Shown: in pieces, positions 61,779 to 64,000 of the stretch
How the letters are laid out: each line of letters starts with the position of its first letter
Position numbering within the stretch: the stretch's first letter is position 1
NCBI RefSeq assembly: GCF_000374485.1
Contig: NZ_KB894491.1
Coordinates: 649,537-713,536 of the forward strand
DNA from: Algicola sagamiensis DSM 14643
GTDB taxonomy: Bacteria; Pseudomonadota; Gammaproteobacteria; Enterobacterales; Alteromonadaceae
Direction: 5' to 3'
DNA: 64,000 nucleotides
Translations under genes and position numbers: made by a program
The notes under the pieces: model-generated
Database searches by the model: none
Seen by the model: only the letters and a program-made list of their open reading frames with translations
Told to the model about the DNA's origin: nothing

Positions 61779-63292
61779 ATATTATCTTTCGTGTTGATGC
61801 ATCAGCAGAGATCGGTGGTGGACATTTTTTTCGCTGCTTGGGGATCGCCGATGTACTTAAATCTCAAGGCAATACCTGTATCTTTATGTCTCAATCACTT
61901 TCAAAAGATATGGAAGAATTATTAAATCAAAAAGAACACGGGTTATTGCAGCTTGATGCGAAAACAGAGAAAGAAGAGATCAAGCTTTGCCGACTATTGC
62001 TTTATCGTTGGATGCAACAACATGGTGAAATTCACACCATTATCATTGACCACTATCAACGGTCTCATCAATGGGAAAGTGCATTTTATCCAATTTGTAA
62101 GCGCTTCGTTGTCATTGATGATCTAGCAAACCGCCCTCATATGGCTGATATTCTGTTGGATAGTTCACTCGGTAGAAAGCCTATAGACTATGAGAAATTA
62201 CTTCCGGAGCATTGCCAAGTTCTTGCTGGTGCAGAGTTTACCCCATTACGCTATGAGTTTTCCAAGTGCCCACCGACGGAAAAAATTATCCAGCATCGAC
62301 AGCACCCTAAAAATAAAGTGCTGATTGCCATGAGTGCAACTGACCCAGAAAACATGACAGAAACAGTTCTTTCTATCCTAGAAGATTGGAAACATGGGCC
62401 AAAATTCCAGTTTTCCGTTGTCCTCACCTCTGGTGCAAAGTATTTGGCGAATGTCGCCAACAAAGTGAAAAAGTCCCCTTTGAATATCACACTCCATCGC
62501 GATGTTTCGAACATGAGAGAGCTGTATTTTAAACACGATCTCGCTATCGGTGCTGCTGGGACAAGTGCGATGGAACGTTGTGTGTGTGGCCTGCCGAGTG
62601 TCGCCATTGGCATCGTTGATAACCAGATGTTCAACATTCAACAATTTATGAAAGCCAATGCACTGCTCGCGGCTTTAGATAGACACGAACTTGAAGAAAA
62701 GCTGGTGTCTTCAATTGAGAAATCTGCTTCAAATAAGCAATACTATCAAGAAGTTGTTAAAAATGGGCTCGCATTGTGTGATGGGAAAGGAATCTTAAGG
62801 ACTGCCAATGCATTCCAAGCAGAGTTACCCGCATATCGGATTTGGTTTCGCGCTGTCAATGCGATGGATGTGAAAGTCATGTACGAATGGCAATGTCATC
62901 CTGATACCCGAAAGTACAGCAGAAATCCTGAGCCACCTTCGTTCGAAGAACATCAACTTTGGGTCGAACGCAATTTGCTTAGCAGTCAAAACCAACTCTG
63001 GATGCTCTGTCATCAAGAAGCAGGGACTAAAGAAGAAAAGCTTGGTGTGATCCGCATTTCGCCAAACTCAGAACGAGAACACAATGAAGTCTCTATTTAC
63101 CTGAATCCAGCAATGTATGGACAAGGTATCGCTACACGCGCATTAACATTGCTGCTTGGCATTTATCAAGAGCAAAAACTGGAAGCTTACATCCAGCCTG
63201 ATAATAAAGCCTCGGTAAAATCTTTTCTCAAGGCTGGTTTCCGTCCAACAAAACAAGACTGGTATATCGCAACTTATGAATCCAAAATTTGA
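61775..63292 (+). CDS. pseG: PseG-PseH fusion: UDP-sugar hydrolase plus GNAT N-acetyltransferase
   Basis: Protein of 505 residues with two fused functions. Residues 1 to about 335 are PseG-like: RVDASAEIGGGHFFRCLGIA with the catalytic His, IDHYQRSHQWE, VVIDDLANRPH and GAAGTSAMERCVCGLPSV. Residues about 348-505 are a GNAT domain: WFRAVNAMDVKVMYEW, then IYLNPAMYGQGIATRAL (acetyl-CoA loop) and ASVKSFLKAGFRPT. PseH acetylates the 4-amino sugar and PseG removes UDP, consecutive steps. It overlaps pseI by 17 bp. Confidence 0.9.
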   Translation: MNIIFRVDASAEIGGGHFFRCLGIADVLKSQGNTCIFMSQSLSKDMEELLNQKEHGLLQLDAKTEKEEIKLCRLLLYRWMQQHGEIHTIIIDHYQRSHQWESAFYPICKRFVVIDDLANRPHMADILLDSSLGRKPIDYEKLLPEHCQVLAGAEFTPLRYEFSKCPPTEKIIQHRQHPKNKVLIAMSATDPENMTETVLSILEDWKHGPKFQFSVVLTSGAKYLANVANKVKKSPLNITLHRDVSNMRELYFKHDLAIGAAGTSAMERCVCGLPSVAIGIVDNQMFNIQQFMKANALLAALDRHELEEKLVSSIEKSASNKQYYQEVVKNGLALCDGKGILRTANAFQAELPAYRIWFRAVNAMDVKVMYEWQCHPDTRKYSRNPEPPSFEEHQLWVERNLLSSQNQLWMLCHQEAGTKEEKLGVIRISPNSEREHNEVSIYLNPAMYGQGIATRALTLLLGIYQEQKLEAYIQPDNKASVKSFLKAGFRPTKQDWYIATYESKI

Positions 63293-64000
63293 GCCCACAA
63301 TTACAATTGATGATCGAACGATTGGATTTGGGCAGAAACCCTACATTATTGCGGAGTTATCTGGGAACCACAACGGTGATATCAACCGAGCCAGACAGCT
63401 CATTCATCATGCATCAAAAGCTGGGGCAGATGCTGTCAAATTACAGACATACACAGCAGATACCATGACTATCGATTCCAGTTTACCTGATTTTCAAATT
63501 AAGGGCGGTTTATGGGATGGGAAATCTTTGTATCAATTATATGAAGAAGCGCATACACCTTGGGAATGGCATCAGGAACTGTTCGATTATGGCAGACAGT
63601 GCGGGATCAGCGTATTTTCAAGCCCCTTCGATGAAAGCGCTGTCGAATTTTTAGAGTCATTGAATACACCTGCATATAAAGTTGCCTCGTTTGAGCTCAC
63701 CGATCATTGCCTGCTTCGTGCAATGGCTGAAACCCAGAAACCCTTGATCATTTCGACAGGTATGGCCAATTTGGAAGAAATTCAGGAAGCACTTTCTGTC
63801 ATTGATCAGGCAGGGAACCATCAAGTGATCCTGCTTCACTGCATCAGTGGTTACCCCACCCCACTGGACCAATGTCACCTAGCAACGATACCCGATCTGG
63901 TGAGCCAAACAGGAATTGCCGTTGGTTTATCAGATCATACGCTTGGCCATCTTGCCAGTAGCGCAGCCATTGCGCTTGGTGCTTGTGTGATTGAAAAGCA
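63276..64000 (+). CDS. pseI: PseI-like pseudaminic acid synthase (partial, cut by window end)
   Basis: The ATG at 63276 lies inside the 3' end of the PseG-PseH gene and the frame is open to the window edge (about 241 codons). It shows the NeuB-family start FGQKPYIIAELSGNHNGDI, ASKAGADAVKLQTYTADTM, FSSPFDESAVEFLE, PLIISTGMANLEEI and the VGLSDHTLGH segment. NeuB-type enzymes condense PEP with the 6-deoxy amino sugar to give the nonulosonic acid. The C-terminal SAF domain lies outside the window. Confidence 0.93.
   Translation, partial: MNPKFEPTITIDDRTIGFGQKPYIIAELSGNHNGDINRARQLIHHASKAGADAVKLQTYTADTMTIDSSLPDFQIKGGLWDGKSLYQLYEEAHTPWEWHQELFDYGRQCGISVFSSPFDESAVEFLESLNTPAYKVASFELTDHCLLRAMAETQKPLIISTGMANLEEIQEALSVIDQAGNHQVILLHCISGYPTPLDQCHLATIPDLVSQTGIAVGLSDHTLGHLASSAAIALGACVIEK

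Overview
The window looks like a chromosomal segment of a marine-type gammaproteobacterium of moderate, slightly AT-rich composition. Supporting signs are the ybgC-tolQRA-tolB-pal-cpoB-tRNA-Lys block, the fau-rpiA-serA neighbourhood, the divergent tesA/ybbA-ybbP pair, baeRS and folX-yfcH. The flagellar genes carry sigma-54-like promoters, as in polar-flagellated Vibrio-like bacteria. I cannot name a genus.

Layout. 1-5.5 kb: tRNA-Lys and the Tol-Pal envelope operon, all on the minus strand. 5.7-10.1 kb: a VOC protein, a lipoprotein pair, and several uncharacterised cytosolic and membrane proteins. 10.1-17.6 kb: flgBCDE and flgFGHIJ (minus), two transcription units separated by a terminator and a near-consensus sigma-54 promoter. 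17.7-19.6 kb: a LysE-type exporter and very small ORFs. 19.6-22.8 kb: flgKL (minus) with its own sigma-54-like promoter, lying on the upstream side of flgB rather than after flgJ. 23-25.6 kb: fau, rpiA, serA. 25.6-29 kb: a BaeRS-like two-component system divergent from a secreted metallo-beta-lactamase-fold protein, with CACATTTC direct repeats between them. 29-34 kb: a BI-1 family membrane protein, a secreted M64 metallopeptidase, a START-domain protein, YciI and a small lipoprotein. 34-37.3 kb: a glycine-zipper protein, then a PepSY-PhoP/PhoQ-like-LprI-like operon. 37.3-42.2 kb: a PerM permease, folX, yfcH, a solute-binding protein and a dicarboxylate-type symporter. 42.6-43.1 kb: five tandem copies of a 95-bp hairpin-bearing repeat, with a diverged single copy at 32.07 kb. 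43.1-47.8 kb: ybbP, ybbA, tesA and a DMT exporter. 48-51.7 kb: a 1211-residue secreted protein with a possible caspase-like (C80/C11-type) C-terminal domain. 51.9-52.8 kb: six tRNA-Glu genes and one tRNA-Ala behind one strong promoter. 53-54.5 kb: a membrane protein paralogous to the one at 7.9 kb, a periplasmic binding protein and a 36-residue membrane peptide. 54.5-57.3 kb: a large secreted protein gene with a type-3-repeat-like Asp-rich segment, broken by one nonsense codon and one frameshift in a C7 tract. 57.8-64 kb: a tightly overlapping nonulosonic (pseudaminic-type) acid operon, cut by the window end inside pseI.

Functional themes are envelope maintenance (Tol-Pal, PhoPQ-like, BaeRS-like), flagellar rod, hook and junction assembly, and synthesis of a sugar acid that often decorates flagellin. 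The least explained items are the 1211-residue secreted protein, the broken 54.5-57.3 kb gene, the repeat family and the non-standard gene set of the sugar-acid operon.
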